This document shows positions 21,408 through 30,862 of a stretch of 64,000 nt of DNA, one piece after another. A program made the translations under genes and the position numbers. A model generated the notes under the pieces. It saw only the letters and a program-made list of their open reading frames with translations. It was not told the DNA's origin and did no database searches. The stretch's first letter is position 1, and each line of letters begins with the position of its first letter. This DNA comes from Rhizobium gallicum bv. gallicum R602sp (GTDB lineage: Bacteria > Pseudomonadota > Alphaproteobacteria > Rhizobiales > Rhizobiaceae): assembly GCF_000816845.1 (NCBI RefSeq), contig NZ_CP006877.1, positions 3,908,501 to 3,972,500 on the forward strand. Reading direction: 5' to 3'.

Positions 21408-21776
21408 ATGGCACTGAAAATTCGTCTCGCCCGCGGTGGTTCCAAGAAGCGCCCGTATTATCACGTTGTTGTTGCCGACGCCCGTTCGCCGCGCGATGGC
21501 CGCTTCCTCGAAAAGCTCGGTTCCTGGAATCCGATGCTGGCCAAGGACGACGCAAAGCGCGTTGAACTGAACGCCGAGCGCGTCAAGCACTGGCTCGACA
21601 ACGGCGCGCAGCCGACCGACCGCGTTCTGCGCTTCCTCGACGAAGCCGGCGTTGCAAAGCGCGAGGCCAAGAACAACCCGGAAAAGGCAAAGCCGGGCAA
21701 GAAGGCCCAGGAACGCACTGCCGAGAGGGCTCAGAAAGCTGCCGACGCAGCTGAAGCCGCCGCTTCCGCAGAATAA
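21408..21776 (+). CDS. rpsP: 30S ribosomal protein S16
   Basis: A 122-residue small-subunit protein. The S16 core is complete ([42 protein letters not shown]), with the family-specific [20 protein letters not shown] block. The last 40 residues are a Lys/Ala/Glu-rich extension usual in Rhizobiales. It is preceded by an AAGGAG site and followed by a strong terminator hairpin, which could reduce readthrough into rimM-trmD-rplS. Confidence 0.97.
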   Translation: MALKIRLARGGSKKRPYYHVVVADARSPRDGRFLEKLGSWNPMLAKDDAKRVELNAERVKHWLDNGAQPTDRVLRFLDEAGVAKREAKNNPEKAKPGKKAQERTAERAQKAADAAEAAASAE

Positions 21777-21800
21777 TCCCGGGATCATATCCCGATCGGA

Positions 21801-21838
21801 CGGGCGGCATGGCGACATGCCGCCCGTTTTCATTTTCA
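21801..21838 (+). terminator. Terminator/attenuator between rpsP and rimM
   Basis: CGGGCGGCATG-GCGA-CATGCCGCCCG, an 11-base-pair perfect stem, is followed by TTTTCATTTTCATT, 24 bases after the rpsP stop. Because rimM, trmD and rplS normally belong to the same operon, it probably sets a higher level of rpsP relative to the downstream genes. Confidence 0.85.
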
Positions 21839-21894
21839 TTCCGGCAGACTTCGTTTATGAGAAGCCAGATTTCCGGCTTCACATGAAGGGCCCC

Positions 21895-22464
21895 ATGACA
21901 AAGCTTGAAAACCCCGTACTGATGGCAACGATCGGCGGTGCGCAGGGCATCCGCGGCGAAGTGCGCGCCAAGGCTTATACGGCCGATCCGACGGCACTCG
22001 GCGACTATGGCCATTTGCACAGCATGGACGGGCGGACATTCGAGATCCTCGAAATCCGCGAGATGAAGAATGTCGTCGTCGTTCGATTCCGTGGCATCAA
22101 CGACCGCAATGCGGCCGAGGCGCTCAACGGGCTGGAGCTCTACATCGAACGCGGCAACCTGCCGGACGACGAACTGGAGGAAGACGAATTTTTCTATGCC
22201 GATCTCGAAGGGCTGGAGGCAGTGGACGACAAGGGCGTCAGCTACGGCACCATTACCGGCGTTTTCGACTTCGGCGCGGGCGACCTGCTGGAGCTTAAGG
22301 GGCCGGGCAAGCGCCCCGTGCTCATCCCCTTCTCCGAAGCGTCGGTTCTCGAAATTGATCTCGAAGACGGCACAATCCTGATCGATCCGCTGGCAGCAGG
22401 TCTCGTCGATGATCCGCAGGAAATCTCCAAGCTTGCCTCCGGCAAGCCGAAGAAAAAGAAGTGA
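21895..22464 (+). CDS. rimM: Ribosome maturation factor RimM
   Basis: A 189-residue 30S maturation factor that binds S19 and helps assemble the 3' (head) domain of 16S rRNA. The N-terminal RimM domain has the typical [24 protein letters not shown]; the PRC-barrel part has [31 protein letters not shown] and [24 protein letters not shown]. The ATG at 21895 is chosen; the longer frame upstream only overlaps rpsP and its terminator. trmD starts 7 bases after the stop. Confidence 0.95.
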   Translation: MTKLENPVLMATIGGAQGIRGEVRAKAYTADPTALGDYGHLHSMDGRTFEILEIREMKNVVVVRFRGINDRNAAEALNGLELYIERGNLPDDELEEDEFFYADLEGLEAVDDKGVSYGTITGVFDFGAGDLLELKGPGKRPVLIPFSEASVLEIDLEDGTILIDPLAAGLVDDPQEISKLASGKPKKKK

Positions 22465-22471
22465 GATTGCC

Positions 22472-23152
22472 ATGGGTTTCCGGGCGACCGTCCTTACTCT
22501 CTACCCGGAAATGTTTCCGGGGCATCTGAGCTATTCGCTCGCCGGCAAGGCAATGGAGCGAGGGCAATGGTCGCTGGATAGCGTGCAGATCCGGGATTTT
22601 GCGACCGATAAACACCGCACCGTCGACGACACGCCGGCAGGCGGTGGCGCCGGCATGGTGCTGAAGCCTGACGTGTTGGCGCGTGCGATCGACAGCACGT
22701 GCGAAAATGATGCTCGTCCGCGGCTTTTGATGAGCCCGCGCGGCAAGCCGCTGACGCAGGAACGGGTGCGCGAGCTTGCGACGGGCCAGGGCGTGATCAT
22801 CGTCTGCGGCCGTTTTGAAGGCGTTGATCAGCGGGTGATCGATGCGCGGAAGCTTGAAGAAATTTCGATCGGCGATTACGTGCTTTCGGGCGGCGAGCCC
22901 GCTGCCTTGGTCGTTCTCGACACGATCGTGCGCATCCTGCCAGGCGTCATGGGCAATGATCTTTCCGGCCTGCATGAGAGTTTCGAAGGCGGGTTGCTGG
23001 AGCATCCGCACTACACCCGGCCGCAGGAATGGGAAGGTCGCGAAATTCCGGCGATCCTGACGTCCGGCAATCACGGCGCCATCGAAAAATGGCGACACGA
23101 GCAGGCGGTTGCCTTGACAAAGGAAAGGCGACCGGACCTTCTGAAGGACTGA
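22472..23152 (+). CDS. trmD: tRNA (guanine37-N1)-methyltransferase TrmD
   Basis: A 226-residue SPOUT methyltransferase making m1G37, which prevents +1 frameshifting. The knot region is clear: [27 protein letters not shown] with the catalytic-loop signature [30 protein letters not shown]. The N-terminus [15 protein letters not shown] is canonical. The ATG at 22472 lies directly after rimM. About 225 bases of leader separate it from rplS. Confidence 0.96.
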   Translation: MGFRATVLTLYPEMFPGHLSYSLAGKAMERGQWSLDSVQIRDFATDKHRTVDDTPAGGGAGMVLKPDVLARAIDSTCENDARPRLLMSPRGKPLTQERVRELATGQGVIIVCGRFEGVDQRVIDARKLEEISIGDYVLSGGEPAALVVLDTIVRILPGVMGNDLSGLHESFEGGLLEHPHYTRPQEWEGREIPAILTSGNHGAIEKWRHEQAVALTKERRPDLLKD

Positions 23153-23376
23153 AAGCCGGAAAATCCGTGCCTCCGTCTTACAAAAATGCCGTCCAAGGGA
23201 TGACAAGGCCCAGGCTTTCGTGTAGTAGCGCACGCGGAAATGGGGCTAGCCCCGTCTGCCAGCAAACAAAGAATGGCGAATCCGCTCCCGCCCCAGAAGG
23301 GCAAAATCCCGAGGCAATCCCAAAGGATCACGTGTCGAGCGCTCTGGCTGTTTCAGAAGAACCAAAGGTTAAGACG

Positions 23377-23916
23377 ATGAACATCATTCAGCAGCTCGAG
23401 GCCGAACAGGCCGCCAAGATCGAAGCCAAGCGCACGCTTCCGGAATTCTCCCCGGGCGACACGCTCCGCGTCAACGTCAAGGTTACGGAAGGCAACCGTA
23501 CCCGTGTTCAGGCCTATGAAGGCGTCTGCATCGCCCGCTCCGGCGGCGGCCTGCAGGAAAACTTTACGGTCCGCAAGATTTCCTACGGCGAAGGCGTCGA
23601 GCGCGTATTCCCGATCTATTCTCCGATGATCGAAAGTGTCGAAGTCGTTCGCCGCGGTAAGGTCCGCCGTGCGAAGCTCTACTACCTGCGCGACCGTCGC
23701 GGCAAGTCCGCGCGTATTGTTGAGAACACCGGCACCCGCGCCCGCAAGCTCAACGACGCCGAGCGCGCTGCTGTTGCCGAGGAAAAGGCACGGATCGAAG
23801 CCGAAAAGGTTGCAGCAGCTCAGGCTCTCGCAGCCGAAAAGGCAGCAGCCGAAGCCGCAGAAGCAAAGGCAGCAGCTGATGCTGCAGCAGCCGCTGCAGA
23901 GCCCACAGCAGAATAA
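23377..23916 (+). CDS. rplS: 50S ribosomal protein L19
   Basis: A 179-residue large-subunit protein at the 30S-50S interface. The L19 core is complete: [56 protein letters not shown], then [27 protein letters not shown]. The final 55 residues are an Ala/Glu/Lys-rich coiled tail typical of Rhizobiales. The ATG at 23377 ([19 protein letters not shown]) is used; the frame is open 116 codons upstream, but that stretch has no L19 similarity and may be an untranslated leader. Confidence 0.96.
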   Translation: MNIIQQLEAEQAAKIEAKRTLPEFSPGDTLRVNVKVTEGNRTRVQAYEGVCIARSGGGLQENFTVRKISYGEGVERVFPIYSPMIESVEVVRRGKVRRAKLYYLRDRRGKSARIVENTGTRARKLNDAERAAVAEEKARIEAEKVAAAQALAAEKAAAEAAEAKAAADAAAAAAEPTAE

Positions 23917-23943
23917 GCTCTCGGAACGCAAAATTCTTTGCAT

Positions 23944-23977
23944 GAAAAGGCGGTCTTCGGGCCGCCTTTTCTGTTTT
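23944..23977 (+). terminator. Terminator after rplS
   Basis: GAAAAGGCGGTCTTCGGGCC, then GCCTTTTCTGTTTTG: AAAAGGCGG pairs with CCGCCTTTT around a TCTTCGGG loop. It closes the rpsP-rplS cluster. Confidence 0.85.
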
Positions 23978-24064
23978 GGCTCCGCGGCATCGGGGCCGAT
24001 GCTCTTGCCATCGGCTTCGCAACTATGACAATTTCCCCTAGCCACATTTCATTGGAGATTTCTG

Positions 24065-24862
24065 ATGCCGTTCCGCCGCACCATTCTTGCAGGCCTCGCC
24101 GCTCTCGTTCTTTCGCCATTGGCGGCCCTTGGTGCCGATCTGCCGGATCTTGGCGGCAAGACGGTGGTCGTCGTTACCGAGAATGCCTATCCGCCGCTGC
24201 AGTTCGTCGACCCCAAGTCCGGCAATCAGATCGGCTGGGAATATGACGCGATGAACGAGATCGCCAAGCGGCTGAACTTCAGGGTCGAATATCAGAACAC
24301 GAGCTGGGACGCGATGATCCAGGCTGTCTCCGACGATCAGTACAACATCGGCATGACCGGCATCACCATTAAGGACGACCGCAAGCAGAAAGTGGATTTC
24401 TCCGATCCTTACATGCGCTCGCAGCAATTCATGCTGGTCCGGGGCGATGAGAGTCGCTTCACGGACGCGAAGACCTTCGGTGAGTTCAAGGACGGCCTCG
24501 TAGGCGCGCAACCGGGCACCTCGCCTTTCTACACGGCCGTGTATGAAATCCTTGACGGCAACGAGCAGAATCCGCGGATCAAGCTCTTCGAAACCTTCGG
24601 CGCGACGGTCCAGGCGCTCAAGGCCGGAGATGTCGATGTGGTGCTGACGGACAGCGTTGCCGCGAAGGGGTATGTCGATGCCTCGAACGGCAAGCTCAAG
24701 GTGATCGGCGGCCCGCTCGGCACTGAGGATTTCGGCTTCATCTTCCCGAAGGGCTCCGATCTCGTTGCCCCCGTCAACGCCGCGATCGCCGCATTGAAAG
24801 CCGATGGCACGCTCGACGCACTGAACAAGAAGTGGTTCCTCGACTACAAGATGGGCGAATGA
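24065..24862 (+). CDS. Amino-acid ABC transporter substrate-binding protein
   Basis: A 265-residue periplasmic binding protein of family 3 (polar amino acids). It has a signal peptide [24 protein letters not shown], then [39 protein letters not shown] and the FDAMIQ/ISIT-type blocks [39 protein letters not shown]. The C-terminal lobe ends [12 protein letters not shown]. The specific amino acid cannot be told. It is followed after 16 bases by its permease; no ATPase is encoded next to it, so it must share one from elsewhere. Confidence 0.92.
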   Translation: MPFRRTILAGLAALVLSPLAALGADLPDLGGKTVVVVTENAYPPLQFVDPKSGNQIGWEYDAMNEIAKRLNFRVEYQNTSWDAMIQAVSDDQYNIGMTGITIKDDRKQKVDFSDPYMRSQQFMLVRGDESRFTDAKTFGEFKDGLVGAQPGTSPFYTAVYEILDGNEQNPRIKLFETFGATVQALKAGDVDVVLTDSVAAKGYVDASNGKLKVIGGPLGTEDFGFIFPKGSDLVAPVNAAIAALKADGTLDALNKKWFLDYKMGE

Positions 24863-24878
24863 TGCAGGTCAGCCGCTG

Positions 24879-25700
24879 ATGGCCCTGCAGCCTTCTCCTG
24901 CCGGAAATCTCAAGGGCGACTATCCGTGGTGGCTGGTCGCCCTTGCGACGATCGGCGTCATCCTTGCGATCGTCATCGTCACCAACGGCATCTACGCGCA
25001 GGTCTTCCGCACCGTCGTCAACGGCGTATGGGTCACCGTCTTCGTGACGTTGGTCGCCTTTGCGCTGGCGACATTGCTTGGCCTCGGCATCGCTCTTCTG
25101 GGGCTTTCCGATAGCGTCGCGCTGCGCCAAGCATCCCGCTTCTATATCGAGATCATCCGCGGCATCCCAATGCTCGTGCTGCTCTTTTACGTGGCCTTTG
25201 TCGGCGCTCCGGGCATTGTCGCCGCCTATAATTTCCTGATCACGCCATTTGTGAAAGCCGGATTGGCGGAACCGATTTTCGTGCGTGACCTATCACTGAT
25301 GTGGCGTGCGATCATCGCCCTGATGATCGGGTATTCCTCTTTTATTGCCGAGATTTTCCGCGCCGGCATCCAATCTGTCGACCATGGACAGGTCGAAGCG
25401 GCAAAGGCGCTGGGCCTGTCGCGCTACCACCGCTTCCGGCTGGTTGTCTTTCCGCAGGCGATCCTTGTCATCTTTCCGCCGCTGTCGAACGACTTCGTCT
25501 CGATGGTGAAGGACAGCTCCCTCGTTTCGGTGCTCGGCGTTTCCGACGTCACGCAGATGGGCAAGGTCTACGCCTCCGGCTCCTTCCGCTTCTTCGAGAC
25601 CTATTCGATCGTCACCTATATCTATCTGATCCTGACGATCGGTTTGTCGCTCGCACTGCGGCAGATCGAGCAGCGGATGCGCAAAGCTCACAGCCGGTAG
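24879..25700 (+). CDS. Amino-acid ABC transporter permease (HisMQ family)
   Basis: A 273-residue inner-membrane permease with about six hydrophobic segments. The EAA loop EAAKALGLSRYHRFRLVVFPQAI (about residues 168-190), which contacts the ATPase, is typical of the polar amino-acid family, as is FYIEIIRGIPMLVLLFYVAF. It is encoded directly after the binding protein and likely co-transcribed with it. The long N-terminus before the first membrane segment is normal for one branch of this family. Confidence 0.92.
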   Translation: MALQPSPAGNLKGDYPWWLVALATIGVILAIVIVTNGIYAQVFRTVVNGVWVTVFVTLVAFALATLLGLGIALLGLSDSVALRQASRFYIEIIRGIPMLVLLFYVAFVGAPGIVAAYNFLITPFVKAGLAEPIFVRDLSLMWRAIIALMIGYSSFIAEIFRAGIQSVDHGQVEAAKALGLSRYHRFRLVVFPQAILVIFPPLSNDFVSMVKDSSLVSVLGVSDVTQMGKVYASGSFRFFETYSIVTYIYLILTIGLSLALRQIEQRMRKAHSR

Positions 25701-25934
25701 CGCTGACATGATTGCCGTTTGCGAGAAAAATCGCTATATGCAGGCCCATGGAAAGCAAATTCAGGTGCATTGGCGCGCATATTTTTGTGCTGCAGGATCA
25801 TTATCGCCTGCCGGCACGCTTCTTTGCGACCGTTTCCGGTGCGCTCAACAGCCGACTTCGTTGATCGAATGATGGCCGGCGGGCCTTGCCGCCTATTCCT
25901 TTTCCCATTGCATCCAAAAACGGACTGAAATGCC

Positions 25935-27344
25935 ATGAGCGCACCGCGTACCCTTTACGACAAGATCTGGGACGACCACCTGGTCGACGAACAGGCAGAC
26001 GGCACCTGTCTTCTCTACATCGACCGCCATCTGGTCCACGAAGTGACCTCTCCGCAGGCGTTCGAAGGCCTGCGGATGACCGGCCGCAAGGTTCGTGCTC
26101 CCGAAAAGACGCTTGCCGTCGTCGATCATAACGTTCCGACCTCGCCTGATCGCCATCTCGGCATCAAGAACGAGGAGAGCCGCATCCAGGTCGAGCAGCT
26201 TGCCAAGAACGCTGCCGAGTTCAAAGTCGAATATTACTCCGAGAACGACAAGCGACAGGGCATCGTGCACATCATCGGGCCGGAACAGGGCTTCACCCTT
26301 CCGGGCATGACGATCGTCTGCGGCGACAGCCATACGTCGACGCACGGCGCCTTCGGCTCGCTCGCCCACGGCATCGGCACGTCCGAGGTCGAGCACGTCC
26401 TGGCAACACAGACGTTGATCCAGAAAAAGGCGAAGAACATGCTGGTGCAGGTCGACGGAAAGCTTCCGGCCGGCGTCACCGCCAAGGACATCGTTCTCGC
26501 GATAATCGGCGAAATCGGCACGGCCGGCGGTACCGGCTACGTCATCGAATATGCCGGCGAAGCGATCCGTGCGCTGTCGATGGAAGGCCGCATGACGATC
26601 TGCAACATGTCGATCGAAGGCGGCGCCCGCGCCGGCCTGATAGCGCCCGACGATACGACCTTCGAATACATAAAGGGCAAGCCGCGCGCGCCGAAGGGCG
26701 AGGCCCTGGAACAGGCGATTGCCTATTGGAGGACGCTGAAGTCCGACGAAGGCGCACATTTCGACCGCATCGTGAAGCTCAACGCCGCCGAACTGCCGCC
26801 CATCGTCTCCTGGGGCTCTTCGCCGGAGGACGTCGTCTCGGTTCAGGGCGTCGTTCCGAACCCGGACGAGATCCAGGACGAAACCAAGCGAGCCTCCAAG
26901 TGGCGCGCACTTGACTACATGGGCTTGAGGCCAGGCACGCCGATCACCGAGATCAACATCGATCGCGTCTTCATCGGCTCCTGCACCAACGGCCGTATCG
27001 AAGATCTTCGAGCGGTTGCCAAGGTCGTCGAAGGCAGGACCGTTGCTTCGACCGTCGCCGCGATGATCGTTCCCGGCTCCGGCCTCGTGAAGGAACAGGC
27101 CGAAGCCGAAGGCCTCGACAAGATCTTCAAGGCAGCCGGTTTCGACTGGCGTGAGCCGGGCTGCTCCATGTGTCTCGCCATGAACGACGACCGCCTGAAG
27201 CCGGGCGAGCGCTGCGCCTCGACGTCCAACCGCAACTTTGAAGGCCGTCAGGGCTTCAAGGGCCGCACGCACCTCGTTTCGCCGGCCATGGCTGCCGCTG
27301 CTGCAATCGCTGGCCATTTCGTCGATATCCGCGAGTGGAACTGA
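25935..27344 (+). CDS. leuC: 3-isopropylmalate dehydratase large subunit
   Basis: A 469-residue 4Fe-4S isomerase subunit of leucine synthesis, acting with LeuD (not in the window). Hallmarks are [74 protein letters not shown], and the cluster cysteines in [14 protein letters not shown] and [13 protein letters not shown]. Length is normal. The 234 bases upstream contain no recognised leader; a 38-codon open frame there is not leucine-rich. Confidence 0.97.
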   Translation: MSAPRTLYDKIWDDHLVDEQADGTCLLYIDRHLVHEVTSPQAFEGLRMTGRKVRAPEKTLAVVDHNVPTSPDRHLGIKNEESRIQVEQLAKNAAEFKVEYYSENDKRQGIVHIIGPEQGFTLPGMTIVCGDSHTSTHGAFGSLAHGIGTSEVEHVLATQTLIQKKAKNMLVQVDGKLPAGVTAKDIVLAIIGEIGTAGGTGYVIEYAGEAIRALSMEGRMTICNMSIEGGARAGLIAPDDTTFEYIKGKPRAPKGEALEQAIAYWRTLKSDEGAHFDRIVKLNAAELPPIVSWGSSPEDVVSVQGVVPNPDEIQDETKRASKWRALDYMGLRPGTPITEINIDRVFIGSCTNGRIEDLRAVAKVVEGRTVASTVAAMIVPGSGLVKEQAEAEGLDKIFKAAGFDWREPGCSMCLAMNDDRLKPGERCASTSNRNFEGRQGFKGRTHLVSPAMAAAAAIAGHFVDIREWN

Positions 27345-27352
27345 CGGATATT

Positions 27353-27380
27353 GCCTCCCTCTCGATCCGAGAGGGAGGCA
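27353..27380 (+). terminator. Hairpin after leuC
   Basis: GCCTCCCTCTCGATCCGAGAGGGAGGC, an 11-base-pair perfect stem 9 bases after the leuC stop. The following sequence is only weakly T-rich, so termination strength is uncertain. Confidence 0.55.
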
Positions 27381-27449
27381 TGCCATCTTAAGAAGACAAG
27401 ATGCGCATTCGGTGAGACAATAGTCTCCTGCCCTTTTCAGGTGAGCGGC

Positions 27450-27992
27450 ATGAATGCGTCAAAAAAGTCTTCGCCGAAGTCCCTTCGCCTTTTTCTTCTG
27501 CGCCACGCAAAATCCGCTTGGCCGGACGATGTCGCAGACCACGACCGCCCGCTTGCGAAGCGCGGGCGAAAGGCCGCGCCCTTGATCGGCGCCTACATGA
27601 CGCGCGAAAAGCTCTTCCCCGAGCTCGCCCTGGTGTCGACGGCGCGGCGCGCCCAGGAAACATGGAAGCGTGTAGCGAAAAAACTTTCCGCCTCGACTGT
27701 GGAACGCGATGTGCCGGATTTATACGAAGCCTCGGCAACGCGCATTGTCGGCCTCCTCCAAAAGATTGAGCCGTCGGTCCGAACGGTCATGCTTGTCGGA
27801 CACAATCCCGGTTTTCAGGACCTCGCGAACAATCTCGTCGGCAAGGGCGATCCGGAGGCCTGCGCACGCTTGAAGGAGAAATTCGCCACCGCCGGCATGG
27901 CGATCATCGCGTTCGAGGAAGATAGCTGGGCGGATATATCGCCCGGAAGCGGACGTCTCGAGCGCTTCGTGACACCGCGTGAACTCAGGTGA
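27450..27992 (+). CDS. SixA-type histidine phosphatase family protein
   Basis: A 180-residue branch-2-like histidine phosphatase. The catalytic RHG-type motif is LFLLRHAKSAWPD (about residues 13-25), the second arginine lies in VSTARRAQETW, and the second histidine in MLVGHNPGFQDLAN, the set found in SixA-like phosphohistidine phosphatases. The target is unknown; in other bacteria SixA acts on phosphotransfer domains. The ATG at 27450 is chosen because the upstream open frame crosses the leuC hairpin. Confidence 0.88.
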   Translation: MNASKKSSPKSLRLFLLRHAKSAWPDDVADHDRPLAKRGRKAAPLIGAYMTREKLFPELALVSTARRAQETWKRVAKKLSASTVERDVPDLYEASATRIVGLLQKIEPSVRTVMLVGHNPGFQDLANNLVGKGDPEACARLKEKFATAGMAIIAFEEDSWADISPGSGRLERFVTPRELR

Positions 27993-27998
27993 GCAACG

Positions 27999-28030
27999 TC
28001 TCCTCCTCCCCGCAATGGTGGAGGAGGAGA
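27999..28030. terminator. Hairpin between convergent phosphatase and aldo/keto reductase genes
   Basis: TCTCCTCCTCC (27999-28009) and GGAGGAGGAGA (28020-28030) form a perfect 11-base-pair stem with a 10-base loop. It lacks a T-tract on either side; it may act as a bidirectional terminator or be a small repeat element. Confidence 0.4.
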
Positions 28031-28045
28031 TGGAAGGTCTCTTGA

Positions 28046-28876
28046 TCAGAACGTTGCCGTATAGGGCTCGGGTCCCATGCGGGCATTCCTGTCGTCAAGC
28101 TTGGCAATCGCTGCCATGTCCCCGGCATCGAGCTTGAAATCGAACACCTTGAAGTTCTCCTCGATGCGCGACGGCGTCACCGACTTGGGGATCACGACAA
28201 GACCGCTATCGATATGCCAGCGGATGATGACCTGTGCCGGTGTCTTGCTGTGCTTCTTGGCGATTTCACCGATAACCGGGTTGGCAATGAATTTTCCCTG
28301 ACCGAGCGGACTCCAAGATTCGGTAACGATATTGAGTTTCCGGTGCGCGTCCTGCGCCGCCTTCTGCTGAAAATCCGGGTGGAGTTCGATCTGGTTGATG
28401 ACCGGAACCACGCCGGTATCGCCAATGATGTGATCCAGATGATCCGGATAGAAGTTGGAGACGCCGATCGAACGAGCACGCCCTTCTTCCCTGATCTTGA
28501 CGAAAGCCTTCCAGGTTTCGCGATAGAGTCCGCGGTGCGGCGACGGCCAGTGGATCAGGTAGAGATCGACATATTCGGTGCCAAGCTTCTTCAGGCTGCC
28601 CTCGAAGGCGCGCAGAGCGCCGTCGTAACCCTGGTCGGTGTTACGAAGCTTTGTCGTGATGAAAACATCCTTGCGATCGAGACCGGAGGAACGCACGCCC
28701 TCGCCGACACCCTCTTCGTTGTCGTAGCCCGAAGCCGTGTCGATATGGCGGTAACCGGCTTCAAGGGCCTTGCGGACTGTCGGAGCCGCAACCTCCTGTG
28801 GCGTCTGCCATACGCCGAGGCCGACCTGGGGAATGGAATGTCCGTCATGGAAAGTGATGATGGGTTGATTGGCCAC
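28046..28876 (-). CDS. Aldo/keto reductase
   Basis: A 276-residue NADPH-dependent oxidoreductase of the AKR superfamily (2,5-diketo-gluconate reductase-like group). The catalytic tetrad region is visible: GYRHIDTASGYDNEEGVGEG (Asp, Tyr), a Lys in VFITTKLRN, and a His in LYLIHWPSP. Also present are the family signatures SIGVSNFYPDHL and VVIPKSVTPSRIEENFKVF. The start is taken as GTG at 28876, preceded by CGGAGA and beginning the usual ANQPIITFHDGHSIPQVG sequence; the ATG-side extension is not family-like. Confidence 0.9.
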   Translation of the reverse strand: MANQPIITFHDGHSIPQVGLGVWQTPQEVAAPTVRKALEAGYRHIDTASGYDNEEGVGEGVRSSGLDRKDVFITTKLRNTDQGYDGALRAFEGSLKKLGTEYVDLYLIHWPSPHRGLYRETWKAFVKIREEGRARSIGVSNFYPDHLDHIIGDTGVVPVINQIELHPDFQQKAAQDAHRKLNIVTESWSPLGQGKFIANPVIGEIAKKHSKTPAQVIIRWHIDSGLVVIPKSVTPSRIEENFKVFDFKLDAGDMAAIAKLDDRNARMGPEPYTATF

Positions 28877-29013
28877 AAAATATCTCCGGAAGTTTGAAGG
28901 ATTGGAGGGGCATGAAATTGAATCCGCGAGCGGATTTCCCGGCATGCCATTCAGCCTGAGCGCCGGTCAAAACGGATATAGGAGACAGTGCGCAGATTAT
29001 CACCCCTCATGCC

Positions 29014-29562
29014 TCAGAGAACGCGTACGACCGTCCCCTTGCGAATGTGCGGCAAAAGCCGGCGCATGTCGCGCGGGTGGACGGCGAGGCAACCTGCTGT
29101 CGGCTCATAGCCCGGCCTGATGAGATGGAAGAAGATGGCCGATCCCCGATTGCGGGCGCGGGATGTGATATTCCAATCCATGACGAGACATATGTCGTAG
29201 AGTCCGTCCTTGCGCTTCAGCTCTTCATGGCTTGGACGGAAGGGCGCTCTGACGAGGCGATTGTAGTTCGGATCGCCGGGCTGGTCGCACCACAGCATGT
29301 CCTGACGGATGCGCCGGAGCAAGAGCGGTGTTTCGAGGCGGCTCAGGCGTTCGCCGCGGCAAAATCCGTAAAGTAGCTTCATTGAAGCAATCGGCGTTGC
29401 ACCGTCGCCCTCACGCTTCAAGATGGTGCGGCCGGAACGTCCGATTGCGGCGGGAAGGACGAAAGAACCGCATTGAACCAGTGCGCGGCTTTGCCTGCCG
29501 GGCGCGGGACGCACAATAATGGTGGATGATACCGTTCTTGCGCTTCGCCTTGTTTTCTCCAT
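29014..29562 (-). CDS. L,D-transpeptidase (YkuD) family protein
   Basis: A 182-residue protein whose C-terminal half carries the YkuD active-site signature: a histidine in IFFHLIRPGYEPTAGCLAVHPRDMRRLL with catalytic Cys in TAGCLAV. This short form matches the family annotated as L,D-transpeptidase catalytic-domain proteins that lack a LysM or signal peptide. Members crosslink peptidoglycan or attach proteins to it, but the missing export signal makes the role here unclear. The ATG at 29562 is preferred over a GTG three codons earlier. Confidence 0.82.
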   Translation of the reverse strand: MEKTRRSARTVSSTIIVRPAPGRQSRALVQCGSFVLPAAIGRSGRTILKREGDGATPIASMKLLYGFCRGERLSRLETPLLLRRIRQDMLWCDQPGDPNYNRLVRAPFRPSHEELKRKDGLYDICLVMDWNITSRARNRGSAIFFHLIRPGYEPTAGCLAVHPRDMRRLLPHIRKGTVVRVL

Positions 29563-29706
29563 TTTTCTCACATGTTTTTGTTTTGCTTGGGAGTTCGATT
29601 GAAATCACATCGGCCCTGGCCCGGCAACAGCGCGTCTCCCGGTCTTTGCCAGCGATCGAAATATGGCGTAGGACTTGATGAGACGGAATCTGAGGAACAG
29701 AACCGC

Positions 29707-30390
29707 ATGACCGCACGCACCATTCTACTGGTGGATGACGACAACGACCTTCGCGAAACCCTGACGGAGCAGCTTGCGCTCTATGATGAGTTCACGGTGC
29801 TGCAGGAGGCGACGGCCGGCAAGGGCATACAAGCTGCGCGCAACACGCCTGTCGATCTGCTGATCATGGATGTCGGGCTGCCGGATACGGACGGACGCGA
29901 AGCAGTGAAGCTGCTGCGCAAGGGCGGCTTCAAGGCGCCGATCATCATGCTGACCGGACACGATACGGATTCAGATACGATCCTCGGCTTGGAGGCCGGT
30001 GCCAACGACTATGTCACCAAGCCGTTCCGCTTCTCGGTGCTTTTGGCGCGCATCCGCGTCCAGCTTCGGCAGCACGAACAGAGCGAGGACGCGACCTTCA
30101 CAGTCGGACCCTATCTCTTCAAGCCGAGCCAGAAGCTGTTGACCACCGAAAACGGCCAGAAGATTCGCCTCACGGAGAAGGAAGCGGCGATCATCCGCTA
30201 TCTCTATCGCGCGGAACAGAAGGTCGTCACCCGGGACGTCCTTCTCGAAGAGGTGTGGGGCTACAATTCCGGCGTGACGACCCATACACTCGAAACGCAC
30301 GTCTACCGCCTGCGCCAGAAGATCGAGCGCGATCCCTCAAACGCTGAAATCCTGGTAACAGAAAACGGCGGCTACAAGATCGTACCGTAG
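29707..30390 (+). CDS. cenR: Response regulator CenR/OtpR (OmpR family)
   Basis: A 227-residue two-component response regulator. The receiver domain has ILLVDDDNDLRETL (acidic pocket), phosphoacceptor Asp in DLLIMDVGLPD (about residue 55) and Lys in YVTKPF. The OmpR-type winged helix follows (LTEKEAAIIRYLYR, THTLETHVYRLRQKIERD). Sequence and context match CenR of Caulobacter and OtpR of Brucella, an essential or envelope-stress regulator of cell-envelope genes. The ATG at 29707 fits the family N-terminus MTARTILLVDD. It is paired with a cNMP-binding protein gene 14 bases downstream, as in Brucella. Confidence 0.88.
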   Translation: MTARTILLVDDDNDLRETLTEQLALYDEFTVLQEATAGKGIQAARNTPVDLLIMDVGLPDTDGREAVKLLRKGGFKAPIIMLTGHDTDSDTILGLEAGANDYVTKPFRFSVLLARIRVQLRQHEQSEDATFTVGPYLFKPSQKLLTTENGQKIRLTEKEAAIIRYLYRAEQKVVTRDVLLEEVWGYNSGVTTHTLETHVYRLRQKIERDPSNAEILVTENGGYKIVP

Positions 30391-30403
30391 GGCAAAGAGC
30401 CGC

Positions 30404-30859
30404 ATGGCGCTGACAGACGATATCAACATGCTTTCGCAGCAGCCGCTCTTCAAAGGCATGTCCGCCGACCAGTTGCGGCTGGTCGCCTTCGGCGCCGACC
30501 GGCGTTTGATTTCCACCGGGCAGATGCTTTTCCGCGAAGGATCACCGGCAGAAAGCGCTTATGTCGTCGCCAGCGGCGCGCTGGAGCTCAGCACGACGGG
30601 CCCAGATGGCCATCCCAAGGTCGAGCGCATCGCGGGCCAGGGCACGTTGCTGTCCGAACTCGCTCTGGTGACGCTGGTGGAGCGCAAATTCACCGCCGTG
30701 GCACGGGAGGATTCCAGCGTCATCCGAATCACGCGAGCGCTCTTTTACAGGCTGATCGAGGAATATCCAGATGCGGCCCGCCTCATAGAAAGCCGCATTC
30801 GCGATAACATCGCGGAATTGGCGGCACGGGCGAGCGCACAGCTTCACCGCTTTTCGTAG
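30404..30859 (+). CDS. Cyclic nucleotide-binding domain protein
   Basis: A 151-residue protein made almost only of a CRP-type cNMP-binding beta-barrel (LSQQPLFKGMSADQLRLVAFGADRRLISTGQMLFREGSPAESAYVVASGALEL, then GQGTLLSELALVT). There is no helix-turn-helix, so it should act through protein contact rather than DNA binding. The phosphate-binding cassette is atypical (no canonical FGE...R pair), so ligand binding is uncertain. Its position next to cenR is shared with Brucella, where the partner is described as a cAMP-dependent kinase regulatory subunit-like protein, suggesting a joint function. Confidence 0.85.
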   Translation: MALTDDINMLSQQPLFKGMSADQLRLVAFGADRRLISTGQMLFREGSPAESAYVVASGALELSTTGPDGHPKVERIAGQGTLLSELALVTLVERKFTAVAREDSSVIRITRALFYRLIEEYPDAARLIESRIRDNIAELAARASAQLHRFS

Positions 30860-30862
30860 ATC

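Noticed and set aside
25748..25864. 38-codon frame upstream of leuC as a leucine leader peptide
   Set aside because: Leucine codons are scattered rather than clustered and no attenuator hairpins follow; weak ribosome site.
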